In this document: positions 27,903 through 36,365 of the stretch, piece by piece
Position numbering within the stretch: the stretch's first letter is position 1
Layout of the letters: every line of letters starts with the position of its first letter
Assembly (NCBI RefSeq): GCF_009746565.1
Contig: NZ_WRPN01000005.1
Location: forward strand, 124,001-188,000
Direction of reading: 5' to 3'
Length of the DNA stretch: 64,000 nucleotides
Source of the DNA: Mariniflexile maritimum
GTDB taxonomy: Bacteria; Bacteroidota; Bacteroidia; Flavobacteriales; Flavobacteriaceae
The notes under the pieces: model-generated
What the model was told of the DNA's origin: nothing
What the model saw: only the letters and a program-made list of their open reading frames with translations
Databases searched by the model: none
Made by a program: the position numbers and the translations under genes

Positions 27903-28171
27903 TTATCGCAAATTCGCAAATTTTTTTATTAGTTTTCTTTAAATGTTTAATCTTAATCTGTTTTAGTAAATGCCAATTTGTGCATTTGCGGTTATTTTTA
28001 TTTTACGGCTTACCGCAAATTCGCAAATTATTTTCTCTTTGAATCTATAATGCGTTTGTGTTCTAAAAAAATTGAGTTAAAATTGGCTAAAAGTGCCAGT
28101 TTATAAGCTGATATATTCATACAATAGTCATCCATTTAATAAATGCCAATTTGCGAATTTGCGGTTATTTT
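27903..28171. repeat. Two inverted-repeat pairs of a CGCAAATTCGCAAATT-type element
   Basis: The motif CGCAAATTCGCAAATT occurs at about 27907-27922 and 28014-28029. Its inverted form (AAATGCCAATTTGCGAATTT with GCGG) occurs at about 27968-27992 and 28140-28163. The two copies make two successive inverted pairs. The second pair brackets the GxxExxY-like remnant closely. The 270 bases between cca and tsaC hold nothing else. This looks like a small decayed mobile or capture unit rather than a gene's own regulation. Confidence 0.6.
28028..28135 (-). pseudogene. C-terminal remnant of a GxxExxY-like protein
   Basis: A 35-codon frame reads MDDYCMNISAYKLALLANFN, then SIFLEHKRII and a short tail before TAA. 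The KLALLANFNS...LEHKRII pattern matches the end of GxxExxY family proteins (usual form NYL..KLGLLINFG...KRII). Those proteins are about 120-130 residues, so only the last quarter remains; a TAA directly precedes the ATG in frame, confirming decay. It is bracketed by inverted repeats. The assignment rests on my reading of a short motif. Confidence 0.5.
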
Positions 28172-28730
28172 ATTCCCGAATAACCTTTACAACACCATTG
28201 TTGCTCAATTTGATAATGGACGATGGTTTAGCGCAAATTTTTTCGTGATGCAAATTTACAACATAGTCCACACCTTTTAAAATGGCAGGCACTATTTCTT
28301 TAAATGATTTTGGTGTTGCTTCACCACTAATGTTTGCTGAGGTAGAAACAATTGCACCAGGAAAGCGTCTAGAAAGTTGGTAACAAAATTCATCATCAGG
28401 AATTCTAATGGCAATTGTGCCATCATCAGCCACTAAATTTGAAGCTAGATTTTGGGCGTCATCATAAATAATAGTTGTTGGTTTATTGGTTACTTCAATA
28501 ATGTTCAAAGCGACTTCGGGTACACTTTTAACATATTTTTTTAGCATGCGATCATCAGCTACTAAGCATATAAGTGCTTTGTTATCAATACGTTGTTTTA
28601 ATTTGTAAATCTTGCTAACAGCTTCGGCGTTGGTGGCATCACAGCCTATTCCCCAAACGGTATCAGTTGGGTAGAGGATGAGTCCGCCATTTTTTAAAGT
28701 TTGTAATGCGTTATTTATTTCTTCATTCAT
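28170..28730 (-). CDS. tsaC: L-threonylcarbamoyladenylate synthase (TsaC/YrdC family)
   Basis: This enzyme makes threonylcarbamoyl-AMP from threonine, bicarbonate and ATP, the first step of t6A37 tRNA modification. The 186-residue protein is the short form without the extra Sua5 domain. It has the substrate-binding core LYPTDTVWGIGCDATN, the KxR motif in YKLKQR, and the distal PGAIVSTSANISGE. The start is ATG at 28730 (MNEEINNALQTLKNGG); a longer frame upstream lacks family similarity. Transcription runs toward cca, but the repeat-filled spacer separates them. Confidence 0.9.
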   Translation of the reverse strand: MNEEINNALQTLKNGGLILYPTDTVWGIGCDATNAEAVSKIYKLKQRIDNKALICLVADDRMLKKYVKSVPEVALNIIEVTNKPTTIIYDDAQNLASNLVADDGTIAIRIPDDEFCYQLSRRFPGAIVSTSANISGEATPKSFKEIVPAILKGVDYVVNLHHEKICAKPSSIIKLSNNGVVKVIRE

Positions 28731-28841
28731 TTTATGAGCCTTATATTTGCGATGCTGCAAATTTACAACAGAAAATTAACATGAATTGTTTTAAATTGAA
28801 GTAGATTGCAGTTGCGTATTTTTTGTAAGTTTATATAGAAG

Positions 28842-29597
28842 ATGAAAGAAATTAAGGTTTTTAATAAGGACTTAAAAGATGATTTTAAAAAGGAGTTAAC
28901 TAACCTAATCCATAATTTTGATACGTTTGAAGGTGGCGTTGGTAAACGAAATATTATAAAGATAATTCCTATTGAGGGTTTAAGCTTAAACATAAAAGCC
29001 TTCAAGATTCCAAATGTTGTAAATAAAATAGTCTATAATTTTTTTAGAAAAAGTAAAGCTCAGCGTTCGTTTGAATATGCTAATAAACTAATGGATTTAG
29101 GTGTTGGAACTCCCAAACCTATTGCTTATATCGAGTTTAAATCATCATTTTTTTTCAATAAAAGTTTTTATGTTAGTGAACAATTGGATTGTGATATGAC
29201 TTACAGAGAATTAACCAAAGATTTTAATATACCCGATTACGATGCTATTTTAAGAGCTTTTACCCGTTTTACTTATGGTTTGCACGAAAAAGGCATTCAT
29301 TTTTTAGATCATTCACCCGGAAATACGTTAATAAAAAAAATAGGTAATAGTTATCAATTTTATTTGGTCGATTTAAACAGAATGGAATTTGGACCTTTAG
29401 ATTTTGAAACCCGAATTAAAAATTTTGCACGCTTAACCACCCATAAATCGATGGTTGAAACCATGAGCGATGAATACGCAAAATGTTCGGGTAAGGCATA
29501 CAACACTATTTTTAATTTAATGTGGCAGGAAACCCAAGCATTTCAGGAGAAATTCCACCGGAAAAAACGACTCAAGCAAAAGCTTTTAAAAAAATAG
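28842..29597 (+). CDS. Kdo/WaaP-type lipopolysaccharide kinase-like protein
   Basis: This 251-residue kinase-fold protein probably phosphorylates an inner-core sugar of LPS at the cytoplasmic membrane. The catalytic loop HEKGIHFLDHSPGNTLI (HxD-like, near 145-160) and the metal-binding YLVDLNRMEFG in place of DFG are visible. The N-terminal lobe has IKAFKIP with a likely ATP-binding Lys. The tail is strongly basic (RKKRLKQKLLKK), fitting membrane contact. It sits at the head of a polysaccharide group on the opposite strand; its stop is 4 bases from the end of the convergent GT2 gene. The exact sugar is not known. Confidence 0.8.
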   Translation: MKEIKVFNKDLKDDFKKELTNLIHNFDTFEGGVGKRNIIKIIPIEGLSLNIKAFKIPNVVNKIVYNFFRKSKAQRSFEYANKLMDLGVGTPKPIAYIEFKSSFFFNKSFYVSEQLDCDMTYRELTKDFNIPDYDAILRAFTRFTYGLHEKGIHFLDHSPGNTLIKKIGNSYQFYLVDLNRMEFGPLDFETRIKNFARLTTHKSMVETMSDEYAKCSGKAYNTIFNLMWQETQAFQEKFHRKKRLKQKLLKK

Positions 29598-29601
29598 TGT
29601 A

Positions 29602-30357
29602 TTATTTTTCTTGCCAAAGTTTATAAAGTTTCGCATACTTTAAAAACGTAACATTGTAGGTTTGAACACAAATAACCAATCCGTTTAAACCATCTAAAAA
29701 CCCCAATCTTAAAAAATACGCTTTAAAGAACGCCCAAGTAGGTCTATAAATAATTTTCCAGATAGACGATTTTTTGCCCAATTTAAAATATGCTTCCGAA
29801 GCAATTGTCGAGAAACGTTCTACTTTTTTATTGTGATCGGAATAATCGCGATATATCCAATGCAGTAAATCACCTTGTAGTTTACCTGATTTAACACCTT
29901 TATTTAAGGTATAACAATCGTGGGGGTTGATCCCTTTCCATTCACCACTTCCTTTTTTGAAAAGTCGTAATTTTTTATCAGGATACCAATCGGAATGTCT
30001 AATCCATTGCCCACAATAGTTATTCAAACGGTTGCAATAATACCCATCAAATTGCCAGTTTTGTTTAACCTTTAAAATGCTGGTTTTTAGCGCTTCAGAA
30101 AGGGCTTCATCGCCATCAAGCGACAAAATGTAATCGTTATTTGCAAGTGAAATCGCGTAGTTTTTTTGTTCAATATAACCTTCAAACGCATGTTGAATAA
30201 ACGTAACATGGAACGCTTTACAGATTTCGGGGGTTCTATCGGTTGAAAACGAATCGACCACAATAATTTCATCTGCAATACCAATCAATGAACTTAAACA
30301 TTTTTCTAAATGCTCTTCTTCATTATAAGTTACAATAACGGCTGAAATTTTAATCAT
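29602..30357 (-). CDS. Glycosyltransferase family 2 (LPS core WaaE/KdtX-like)
   Basis: This 251-residue GT-A enzyme starts MIKISAVIVTYNEEEHLEKC, with the metal-binding SLDGDEAL (DxD equivalent) near residue 90. The EQKNYAISLANNDY segment and the GINPHDCY end of the core match the WaaE/KdtX group, which adds glucose to the LPS inner core. The C-terminal 60 residues (WKIIYRPTWAFFKAYFLRLGFLDGLNGLVI) form a hydrophobic membrane-associated helix pair typical of this group. It is the last gene of a minus-strand run with the two genes upstream, 33 bases away. Confidence 0.85.
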   Translation of the reverse strand: MIKISAVIVTYNEEEHLEKCLSSLIGIADEIIVVDSFSTDRTPEICKAFHVTFIQHAFEGYIEQKNYAISLANNDYILSLDGDEALSEALKTSILKVKQNWQFDGYYCNRLNNYCGQWIRHSDWYPDKKLRLFKKGSGEWKGINPHDCYTLNKGVKSGKLQGDLLHWIYRDYSDHNKKVERFSTIASEAYFKLGKKSSIWKIIYRPTWAFFKAYFLRLGFLDGLNGLVICVQTYNVTFLKYAKLYKLWQEK

Positions 30358-30390
30358 TATAAGTAGGTTTTTTTGCGAATAGTCTAAAAT

Positions 30391-31476
30391 TTATTGGCTT
30401 TTTATGGTGTAATGATTATTGTAGCTTTTAAGTGTAAAATACCCCAATCGTTTTCTTATTTTATATTTACGGAGTAAGTTAAGTGGTTTGTTTTTAAGAT
30501 AGCTTTTGTCTTTGTGTAAAAATGAAATACACGCATCTACAACGCGTTTACTTGATTTTCCATCAAAATAAGGGTGTAAGTTATTGATATAGGCCTCTAT
30601 TTTTTCCATCAATTCTTTTGAAGGATTTAAGGCAGTTTTGAAAGCAGGTTCAATGTTGTTAGCATCATCAATATTTATTAAAAAATCTTCATGTACTTTA
30701 TGTTTGAAGGTTACTACGGGCTTTTTTTGAAGTACAAATTCTTGAATGGCGGAAGTGGTATCGGCAAAAAGAATATCGGCTTTAAAAAACAAAGGCGTTA
30801 AATCGGTCGTGTCATAAAAGGTGAAATTTTCATTTGTTAACGACTGCCATTTTTTAATAATATCGATAGGTAATTTAGGATGCAAAACCATGATGAATTT
30901 ATAAGTATTTGCTTTTGAAAGTCTTTTAATTTCATCAAAAACAGCATTGTTGTATGCCAAACTTAAGCGCTCGGTAAAAGTAGACGCAATCATTATGGTA
31001 GGATGTTGTAATATATCCGTGTTATTTTCTAAAGGAAACATAGGATCTACTTTACTCCATCCAGTTTCAATTACCTCAAAATAATTTAATTCTTTTGAAA
31101 GTCGGGTAAATTCACTTGTCGTACTTGGTCCTTGTGTACAGTACAAATCAAAAAATCCACGAATTCTAAAATGATAAAACCCACCATGTTTTAAAGGTCT
31201 TTTTTTAGCAAAAAAACCATGGAATATTTGCACTTTTAAACCCGTTATAAAATCGGGAACATCATCAGTAGCTACCAAAACTATATCAGGTTTATAAATA
31301 ACCACCTCTTGAATGGTATTGAGTAAGTTGGTTTTGTTTTTTAAAGCTTTTTTACCGTTATCCAAGTCGCTAAACCATTTTACACTATCGCCACGACTTA
31401 TAATTTCCTGCTCCAATGGGTTTCCAATGGGCACTGCATAACTGTATGAAATGTATATTAAAAACTTGTACGGCAT
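30391..31476 (-). CDS. CDP-glycerol glycerophosphotransferase-like protein
   Basis: This 361-residue protein has the GT-B-like fold of TagB/TagF-type enzymes. IVLVATDDVPDF and the IFHGFFAKKRPLKHGG segment (the family's HG..K motif) lie in the first half. IMIASTFTERL, a VLHPKLP motif and the ADILFADTTSAIQEFVLQKKPVV phosphate-binding region follow. The basic tail (LRKYKIRKRLGYF) suggests membrane attachment. Classical relatives build glycerol-phosphate polymers; in a Gram-negative it more likely adds a phosphoglycerol-type or related phosphate substituent to LPS or capsule, which is inference. The Stealth gene stops 4 bases upstream, so translation is probably coupled. Confidence 0.8.
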   Translation of the reverse strand: MPYKFLIYISYSYAVPIGNPLEQEIISRGDSVKWFSDLDNGKKALKNKTNLLNTIQEVVIYKPDIVLVATDDVPDFITGLKVQIFHGFFAKKRPLKHGGFYHFRIRGFFDLYCTQGPSTTSEFTRLSKELNYFEVIETGWSKVDPMFPLENNTDILQHPTIMIASTFTERLSLAYNNAVFDEIKRLSKANTYKFIMVLHPKLPIDIIKKWQSLTNENFTFYDTTDLTPLFFKADILFADTTSAIQEFVLQKKPVVTFKHKVHEDFLINIDDANNIEPAFKTALNPSKELMEKIEAYINNLHPYFDGKSSKRVVDACISFLHKDKSYLKNKPLNLLRKYKIRKRLGYFTLKSYNNHYTIKSQ

Positions 31477-31480
31477 TGGC

Positions 31481-32488
31481 TTATTCTATTTTTTTGTTTA
31501 ACCAATTTAAAATATAGGCTTGGGTTTTCGTATTCGCCATTTCTAAACTTTGAAACGTTAAAAACAATTTATTTTCATTTATATCGTACAAAAATAATTT
31601 CAGTTTAACGATAAAATGATTTTTATAAGATCTAAAATACGTTAATTTGGCTTTTTGTTGGTAATGATATGTGTTGTTTTTTATTTCTAGATGGTTAGCA
31701 AGTGTTTCTGTAATAAATTGATGGTTGTTATCTCTAAATTTATAGGAGATGTTGTTTTTTAGAAGCTCATCTTTATCATTAAAAAAATCAATTAAGATAG
31801 ATTTTCTCATTGAAACGGGTGTGTGAAATCTTTTTAAAAATCTTTCTTTGCCATCATTTGCCAATTTAGCACCAATTTGCATAGATTTTCTTAAGGTACC
31901 TTTTTTCCATCTTTTTTTATCTTTTTCCGAACTAAAAAAACGATAATATAGCGCTTTTAGTTTTAAATCTTCATAATATTTTTCCCATCTGCCTCTTAAA
32001 ACTGGAAGTCCGTTTATAAAGAAATCTTCAATCTTGGCATCTTTCATAATGAAAAAATCGTCATTAAAAAGCACATAATGCTCTGAAAGATTTGGAATGC
32101 GATGCAAAAGCGATATGATGGATGTGGAATTGAAGCACGGAAGAAATTCCTCATACTCACGAAATAATACGGTGTGGTCAATAATCTCCAAATTTACACC
32201 AGATGATTTACCCAATGCTTTTAAGCTCTCAAAAGCATCGGGTATTTGATTATCGGTTACTAAGTAAATATTTTTAAAAAATGGCGCGTATTTTATAATG
32301 GATTTAATGGCAAAATCTATTTCGCCAATGGAATTAAACCTAACGCTTTCTTTCTTTTTGCTGAAATCTATTTTAACTTCTAAATGTTGATTTAGTTTTT
32401 CCTGCCATTTTGCATCGTTGCCATTAACCCACGGAATAACGGCATCAAGTTGAATATTATGATTATTTTCTCTCATCGATTCCTGCAT
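31481..32488 (-). CDS. Stealth family capsular polysaccharide phosphotransferase
   Basis: Stealth proteins transfer sugar-1-phosphates to build phosphate-linked polysaccharides. All four conserved regions are visible in 335 residues. CR1 is LDAVIPWVNGNDAKW. CR2 is RFNSIGEIDFAIKSIIKYAP, then IYLVTDNQIP and HRIPNLSEHYVLFNDDFF. CR3 is around RFLKRFHTPVSMRKS, and CR4 is around FRDNNHQFITETLANH. Such enzymes occur in capsule synthesis in bacteria and as the GlcNAc-1-phosphotransferase in animals. It heads a run with the CDP-glycerol-transferase-like and GT2 genes. A start at the second Met (32476) is equally possible. Confidence 0.9.
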   Translation of the reverse strand: MQESMRENNHNIQLDAVIPWVNGNDAKWQEKLNQHLEVKIDFSKKKESVRFNSIGEIDFAIKSIIKYAPFFKNIYLVTDNQIPDAFESLKALGKSSGVNLEIIDHTVLFREYEEFLPCFNSTSIISLLHRIPNLSEHYVLFNDDFFIMKDAKIEDFFINGLPVLRGRWEKYYEDLKLKALYYRFFSSEKDKKRWKKGTLRKSMQIGAKLANDGKERFLKRFHTPVSMRKSILIDFFNDKDELLKNNISYKFRDNNHQFITETLANHLEIKNNTYHYQQKAKLTYFRSYKNHFIVKLKLFLYDINENKLFLTFQSLEMANTKTQAYILNWLNKKIE

Positions 32489-32558
32489 TTTGACGGGTCA
32501 TTCATCTTTTAAAACCTTATGGGCAGCACTAAAATACTAAAATTTGAAAACTTTGATT

Positions 32559-32580
32559 TGTCGTGATATCTATCGCGACA
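32559..32580. repeat. 22-bp palindrome with GATA-TC-TATC core
   Basis: TGTCGTGATA and TATCGCGACA are inverted arms (one G-T style mismatch) around TC, between the Stealth gene and dapD. It shares the GATA-NN-TATC core with 3115-3128. No T-run follows, so I do not call it a terminator. Confidence 0.45.
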
Positions 32581-32590
32581 GAAAACTTTT

Positions 32591-33406
32591 TTAAACCGCC
32601 ACATCGTTTTCACGAAGCGCATTGTTTAATGAGGTTTTTTTATCGGTGCTTTCTTTGCGTTTTCCAATAATTAAGGCACAGGGCACTTGGTACTCACCAG
32701 CAGCGAATTTTTTTGTATAGCTTCCCGGAATCACTACCGAACGTGCCGGTACAATTCCCTTCATTTCAATGGGTGTATCGCCCGTAACATCAATAATTTT
32801 GGTACTCATGGTCAACACCACGTTGGCACCCAAAACAGCTTCGGTTTCAACGCGAACGCCTTCAACCACAATACAGCGCGAACCAACAAATACGTTGTCT
32901 TCTATAATAACCGGAGCCGCTTGCAAGGGTTCCAAAACGCCACCAATGCCAACGCCACCCGATAAGTGTACGTTTTTACCAATTTGTGCACAACTGCCCA
33001 CGGTTGCCCACGTATCAACCATGGTGCCTTCATCAACATACGCTCCAATATTTACATAACTGGGCATTAAAATTGTGCCGGCTGAAATATAAGCGCCATG
33101 TCTTGCAACGGCGTGGGGCACTACCCGAATTCCTTTTTCGGCATACCCTCGTTTTAACGGAATTTTATCGTGGTACTCAAAAATGCCCACTTCAAAAGTT
33201 TCCATTTTTTGGATAGGAAAATATAAAACAACGGCTTTTTTTACCCATTCGTTTACTTGCCAGCCACCTTCAATGGGTTCGGCAACGCGCAGTTTGCCTT
33301 TATCCAATAAATCGATAACGTTTCGAATGGCTAAAGTTGATTTTTCCTCTTTTAAAAGGTCTCTATTATCCCAAGCTTGTTCTATGGTTTGTCTTAATTC
33401 GGTCAT
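32591..33406 (-). CDS. dapD: 2,3,4,5-tetrahydropyridine-2,6-dicarboxylate N-succinyltransferase
   Basis: DapD transfers succinyl from succinyl-CoA to tetrahydrodipicolinate in the succinylase branch of lysine/diaminopimelate synthesis. It has 271 residues starting MTELRQTIEQAWDNRD at 33406; an upstream TTG-type extension is not supported. The left-handed beta-helix is seen as hexapeptide repeats (VNIGAYVDEGTMVDTWATVG, QIGKNVHLSGGVGIGGVLEP, VFVGSRCIVVEGV). The presence of dapD indicates the succinylase route, and lysA in the same window completes lysine. The gene stands alone on the minus strand. Confidence 0.95.
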   Translation of the reverse strand: MTELRQTIEQAWDNRDLLKEEKSTLAIRNVIDLLDKGKLRVAEPIEGGWQVNEWVKKAVVLYFPIQKMETFEVGIFEYHDKIPLKRGYAEKGIRVVPHAVARHGAYISAGTILMPSYVNIGAYVDEGTMVDTWATVGSCAQIGKNVHLSGGVGIGGVLEPLQAAPVIIEDNVFVGSRCIVVEGVRVETEAVLGANVVLTMSTKIIDVTGDTPIEMKGIVPARSVVIPGSYTKKFAAGEYQVPCALIIGKRKESTDKKTSLNNALRENDVAV

Positions 33407-33734
33407 TTGTATTATAATTTTTGGCAAATATAACAGGTATCGGTTAAAAAAATGGAATGAAACGGGTTTAATGTGCGCTTTTAAAAACTTTAAAGGAAGG
33501 TCGTTTAACGGTCTATTTTTAAAAAAGGCGGGATGGTTTTATCTTTCAACTAAAAAAAATATCAGACAAACGGTAATTTTAATGTATTTAATCGGTCAAA
33601 AAAAGCTTTTTATCTGTTTATCGATAAAAATTAGTCGCTCCACTACTAATCGAAAATACAAGTGGTATAACTAATTTTTTGTGTACAAACTTTTAGGTGC
33701 CTATATATTTGCTTTATCAAACACTGATAAACAG
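33407..33734. promoter_or_regulatory. Intergenic region with promoter of the small secreted protein
   Basis: This 328-base spacer is divergent. TATATTTG at 33704-33711 is a perfect -7 box with TTTG at 33678-33681, 22 bases upstream. The box ends 23 bases before the ATG at 33735. The rest is AT-rich with no supported coding frame. Confidence 0.55.
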
Positions 33735-34031
33735 ATGAAACCTACTTTCTACATCGTATTAACTTTCATGTTAGCTTTCTCCTTCGGAAACGCCCAAAGC
33801 AGCACCGAACCGGTAAACGCCCATGCAAATACTACTGTTACAGTTTCTGAAAGCAACAAACAACAAACTGTTGAAACTACTACTAATGCGGTTATTTTAA
33901 TCGATGCTTCCGAAGTTAAAGAAACCATTGCCCGCAGTACGAGCGATATTAAATTGTATTTCAACCGTTTACGAAATGTCGATAATTTAGATTTGTTATT
34001 CCCTAAAATTAATAAAGCTGTAAAGGCATAA
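33735..34031 (+). CDS. Small secreted protein of unknown function
   Basis: This is a 98-residue protein with a clear signal peptide (MKPTFYIVLTFMLAFSFGNA, cleaved before QSS). The mature part is Thr/Val/Ser-rich, then predicted helical: VILIDASEVKETIARSTSDI followed by KLYFNRLRNVDNLDLLFPKINKAVKA. It has no cysteines and no sorting domain, so it is probably periplasmic. I chose the ATG at 33735 because the GTG frame start at 33681 lies within the promoter. Function unknown. Confidence 0.65.
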   Translation: MKPTFYIVLTFMLAFSFGNAQSSTEPVNAHANTTVTVSESNKQQTVETTTNAVILIDASEVKETIARSTSDIKLYFNRLRNVDNLDLLFPKINKAVKA

Positions 34032-34122
34032 TTAAATAACAAGTTCACATTCAAATATTAAATTAAGGTTAATCAATTTAAAAAGGCTGTCTGAAAAGAG
34101 GGTCTTTTTTAGTTTATTGCCC

Positions 34123-34130
34123 TATTTTTG
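34123..34130 (+). promoter_or_regulatory. -7 promoter element of ruvX
   Basis: TATTTTTG matches TAnnTTTG and ends 14 bases before the ruvX ATG. No clear -33 TTG is present. Confidence 0.45.
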
Positions 34131-34144
34131 CATAAAAGAAACGT

Positions 34145-34555
34145 ATGGCCCGCATTTTAGCAATCGATTATGGAATGAAACGTACAGGTTTGGCGGTAAC
34201 CGATACCCTCCAAATTATCGCATCTGGACTAACCACGGTTACTACCCAAGCGTTATTGCCCTTTTTAAAAGCGTATGTTGCGAAGGAAACGGTGGAATTA
34301 TTTATCGTTGGCGAACCCAAGCAATTGAACAATACCCCATCGGAAAGTGAAGCGTTCATTGTACCGTTTTTAAAGAAGTTGGAAGCTGAATTTCCTCATA
34401 TTCCCATAAAACGTGTTGATGAACGGTTTACATCAAAAATGGCTTTTCAAACAATGATTGACAGTGGTTTAAAAAAGAACCAACGAAAAAACAAAGCATT
34501 AGTTGATGAAATTAGTGCCACCCTTATTTTGCAAAGTTATTTGTATTCAAAATGA
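34145..34555 (+). CDS. ruvX: Holliday junction resolvase RuvX (YqgF)
   Basis: This is an RNase H-like protein of 136 residues linked to pre-16S rRNA 5' processing and Holliday junction resolution. The catalytic Asp is in ILAIDYGMKRTGLA (about residue 7). The second-strand motif FIVGEPKQLN, VDERFTS (catalytic Glu region) and the C-terminal VDEISATLILQSYL complete the active-site set. Its length is normal. It is transcribed singly and convergently with the photolyase unit. Confidence 0.92.
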   Translation: MARILAIDYGMKRTGLAVTDTLQIIASGLTTVTTQALLPFLKAYVAKETVELFIVGEPKQLNNTPSESEAFIVPFLKKLEAEFPHIPIKRVDERFTSKMAFQTMIDSGLKKNQRKNKALVDEISATLILQSYLYSK

Positions 34556-34598
34556 TTCACGAATTGAATACCAATTCATAATTCCGAATTTTTAAACT

Positions 34599-35903
34599 TT
34601 ATTGAAGTGCCTCTTTATAAACCCGTAAACAGCGTTCTCTGGCAAGCGAGTGATCAACCATGGGCGCTGGGTAGGTAAGTTCTTGAAAATCGGGTACCCA
34701 TTGGTTGATGTACCGTAAGTTTTTATCAAACTTTTCTATTTGTGTGGTGGGATTAAAAATCCTGAAATAGGGTGCTGCATCAACACCGCAACCTGCAACC
34801 CATTGCCAATTGCCCACATTACTTGCCATATCGTAATCGTGCAGTTTTTCGGCAAAATAGGCTTCGCCCCAACGCCAGTCGATAAGCAAATGTTTACATA
34901 AAAAACTGCCAACCAACATGCGCACCCGATTGTGCATAAAACCTGTTTGGTTTAGTTGGCGCATGCCCGCATCGACTAGCGGATAGCCCGTTTTGCCTTC
35001 ACACCACCGTTTGAATTCCGTTTCATTGTTTCGCCAATCAATCCGGTCGTATTTTGGTTTGAAACTTTGGGTTGCCGTTTGCGGAAAGTGCCATAAGATG
35101 TGCATAAAAAATTCACGCCAAATAAGCTCTTGCCAAAAGGTTTCATTTTTTTCGGCCACAGCTTTTTGTATCATTTTCCGAATACTTACCGTGCCAAAGC
35201 GTAAATGGGGGCCAAGTTTTGAGGTGCTATCCTGTGCTGGAAAATTACGCGTGGTTTCGTAGTTTTGGATGAGCGATGCATCTACTTTATAGTCTTTAAT
35301 AGGTTGATTGGAACGTGAAAAACCAATGTCCGATAGTGTTAAATTTGGTAAATGTGTGTTTTTAACCAGCGTGCTTAAACAAGCCGAAACGTTATAATGT
35401 TGTAAAGAAATTGTTTTAAAACGGGCTTTCCAAGCTTTCATGTAGGGTGTATAAACCACATAGGGCGTGGCATCGGACTTTAAAATGTCGTCTTTTTCAA
35501 AAATTACTTGGTCTTTAAAGGTGTTAAAGTTGATTTGATGTGTTTGTAATAAAGATGCAATTTGTGCATCGCGGTTTTTCGCGTACGGTTCATAATCGTG
35601 GTTTGTGTAAACCGTGTTTATGGTGTGGCTTTCTACAAGTTTTTTGAATATATCTAACGGTTTACCTTGATAGAGTGCGATACTACTGCCATGTTCCTCT
35701 TCTAGTATATGGCGCATGTTTTGCAAGGTTTCAAAAATAAACGTTACGCGCGCATCGTTTTTTGGAAGTTTATCCAGAATGTCTGTATCAAAAATAAAAA
35801 TGGGCATTACGGGATACTTGCCTATTAGTGCTTCATAAAAACCATGGTTGTCGTCCAATCTTAAATCGCGCCGAAACCAAAATATGTTAATAGTTTCCTT
35901 CAT
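34599..35903 (-). CDS. phr: Deoxyribodipyrimidine photolyase (class I CPD type)
   Basis: This flavoprotein uses blue/near-UV light to split cyclobutane pyrimidine dimers. It has 434 residues. The N-terminal Rossmann-like antenna domain starts INIFWFRRDLRLDDN. The C-terminal FAD domain shows ELIWREFFMHILW, GKTGYPLVDAGMRQL, MHNRVRMLVGSFL and LHDYDMASNVGNWQWVAG. The tryptophan-rich region is intact, so it should be active; a cryptochrome role cannot be excluded. It is the last gene of a minus-strand unit. Its ATG directly abuts the SRPBCC stop, so translation is coupled. FolE and a flavin reductase in the same cluster fit pterin and flavin supply. Confidence 0.93.
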   Translation of the reverse strand: MKETINIFWFRRDLRLDDNHGFYEALIGKYPVMPIFIFDTDILDKLPKNDARVTFIFETLQNMRHILEEEHGSSIALYQGKPLDIFKKLVESHTINTVYTNHDYEPYAKNRDAQIASLLQTHQINFNTFKDQVIFEKDDILKSDATPYVVYTPYMKAWKARFKTISLQHYNVSACLSTLVKNTHLPNLTLSDIGFSRSNQPIKDYKVDASLIQNYETTRNFPAQDSTSKLGPHLRFGTVSIRKMIQKAVAEKNETFWQELIWREFFMHILWHFPQTATQSFKPKYDRIDWRNNETEFKRWCEGKTGYPLVDAGMRQLNQTGFMHNRVRMLVGSFLCKHLLIDWRWGEAYFAEKLHDYDMASNVGNWQWVAGCGVDAAPYFRIFNPTTQIEKFDKNLRYINQWVPDFQELTYPAPMVDHSLARERCLRVYKEALQ

Positions 35904-36365
35904 TTAGTATTTGCCAAAGAGTTGCTCCAGTTTTTGGGTTCGGTAATTGAAAATTTCCTCCAGTTTTGGCTTTACTAACATAGGGTGAACCAACTGGCCC
36001 AAAATGCCGAAAGGTAATTTGTAATCGATAATGTCTTCCATTTCAATGCCGCCATCAATTTCTTTTATAAAATGTTTGTGATGCCAAAGTGCATAAGGGC
36101 CAAAACGTTGTTCGTCAACAAAATACTGTTTATCGACCACGTGAGTAATTTCGGTAACCCATTTGGTTTTTATACCCAAAACCGGCGTTACGATATATTG
36201 AATAATTTGTCCTGCAAACATGGGTCTTTCAGCACCCGAAAGGATGTGGAACCCCATATATTCTGGCGTGATGGTTTTTAGGTTTTTCGGGTCTGATAGA
36301 AAATCCCAGGCCTGTTGTTGCGTTATTGGTAAATTCTGCTTTTTGTGTAAGGTATAGAGTCTCAT
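35904..36365 (-). CDS. SRPBCC family protein
   Basis: This 153-residue START-like (Bet v 1 fold) protein starts MRLYTLHKKQNLPITQQQAWDFLSDPKNLKTITPEYMGFHI. The family forms a deep hydrophobic ligand pocket. DFLSDPKNLKTITPEYMGF and the C-terminal YRTQKLEQLFGKY are hallmarks of the group commonly found beside photolyases and TspO. The ligand is unknown. The gene fits with no gap between tspO and phr, so these three are co-translated. Confidence 0.85.
   Translation of the reverse strand: MRLYTLHKKQNLPITQQQAWDFLSDPKNLKTITPEYMGFHILSGAERPMFAGQIIQYIVTPVLGIKTKWVTEITHVVDKQYFVDEQRFGPYALWHHKHFIKEIDGGIEMEDIIDYKLPFGILGQLVHPMLVKPKLEEIFNYRTQKLEQLFGKY

Noticed and set aside
33183-33674. 163-codon plus-strand frame over dapD and its upstream region
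   Set aside because: It runs antisense through dapD and has no family signature or promoter; it is a shadow frame.
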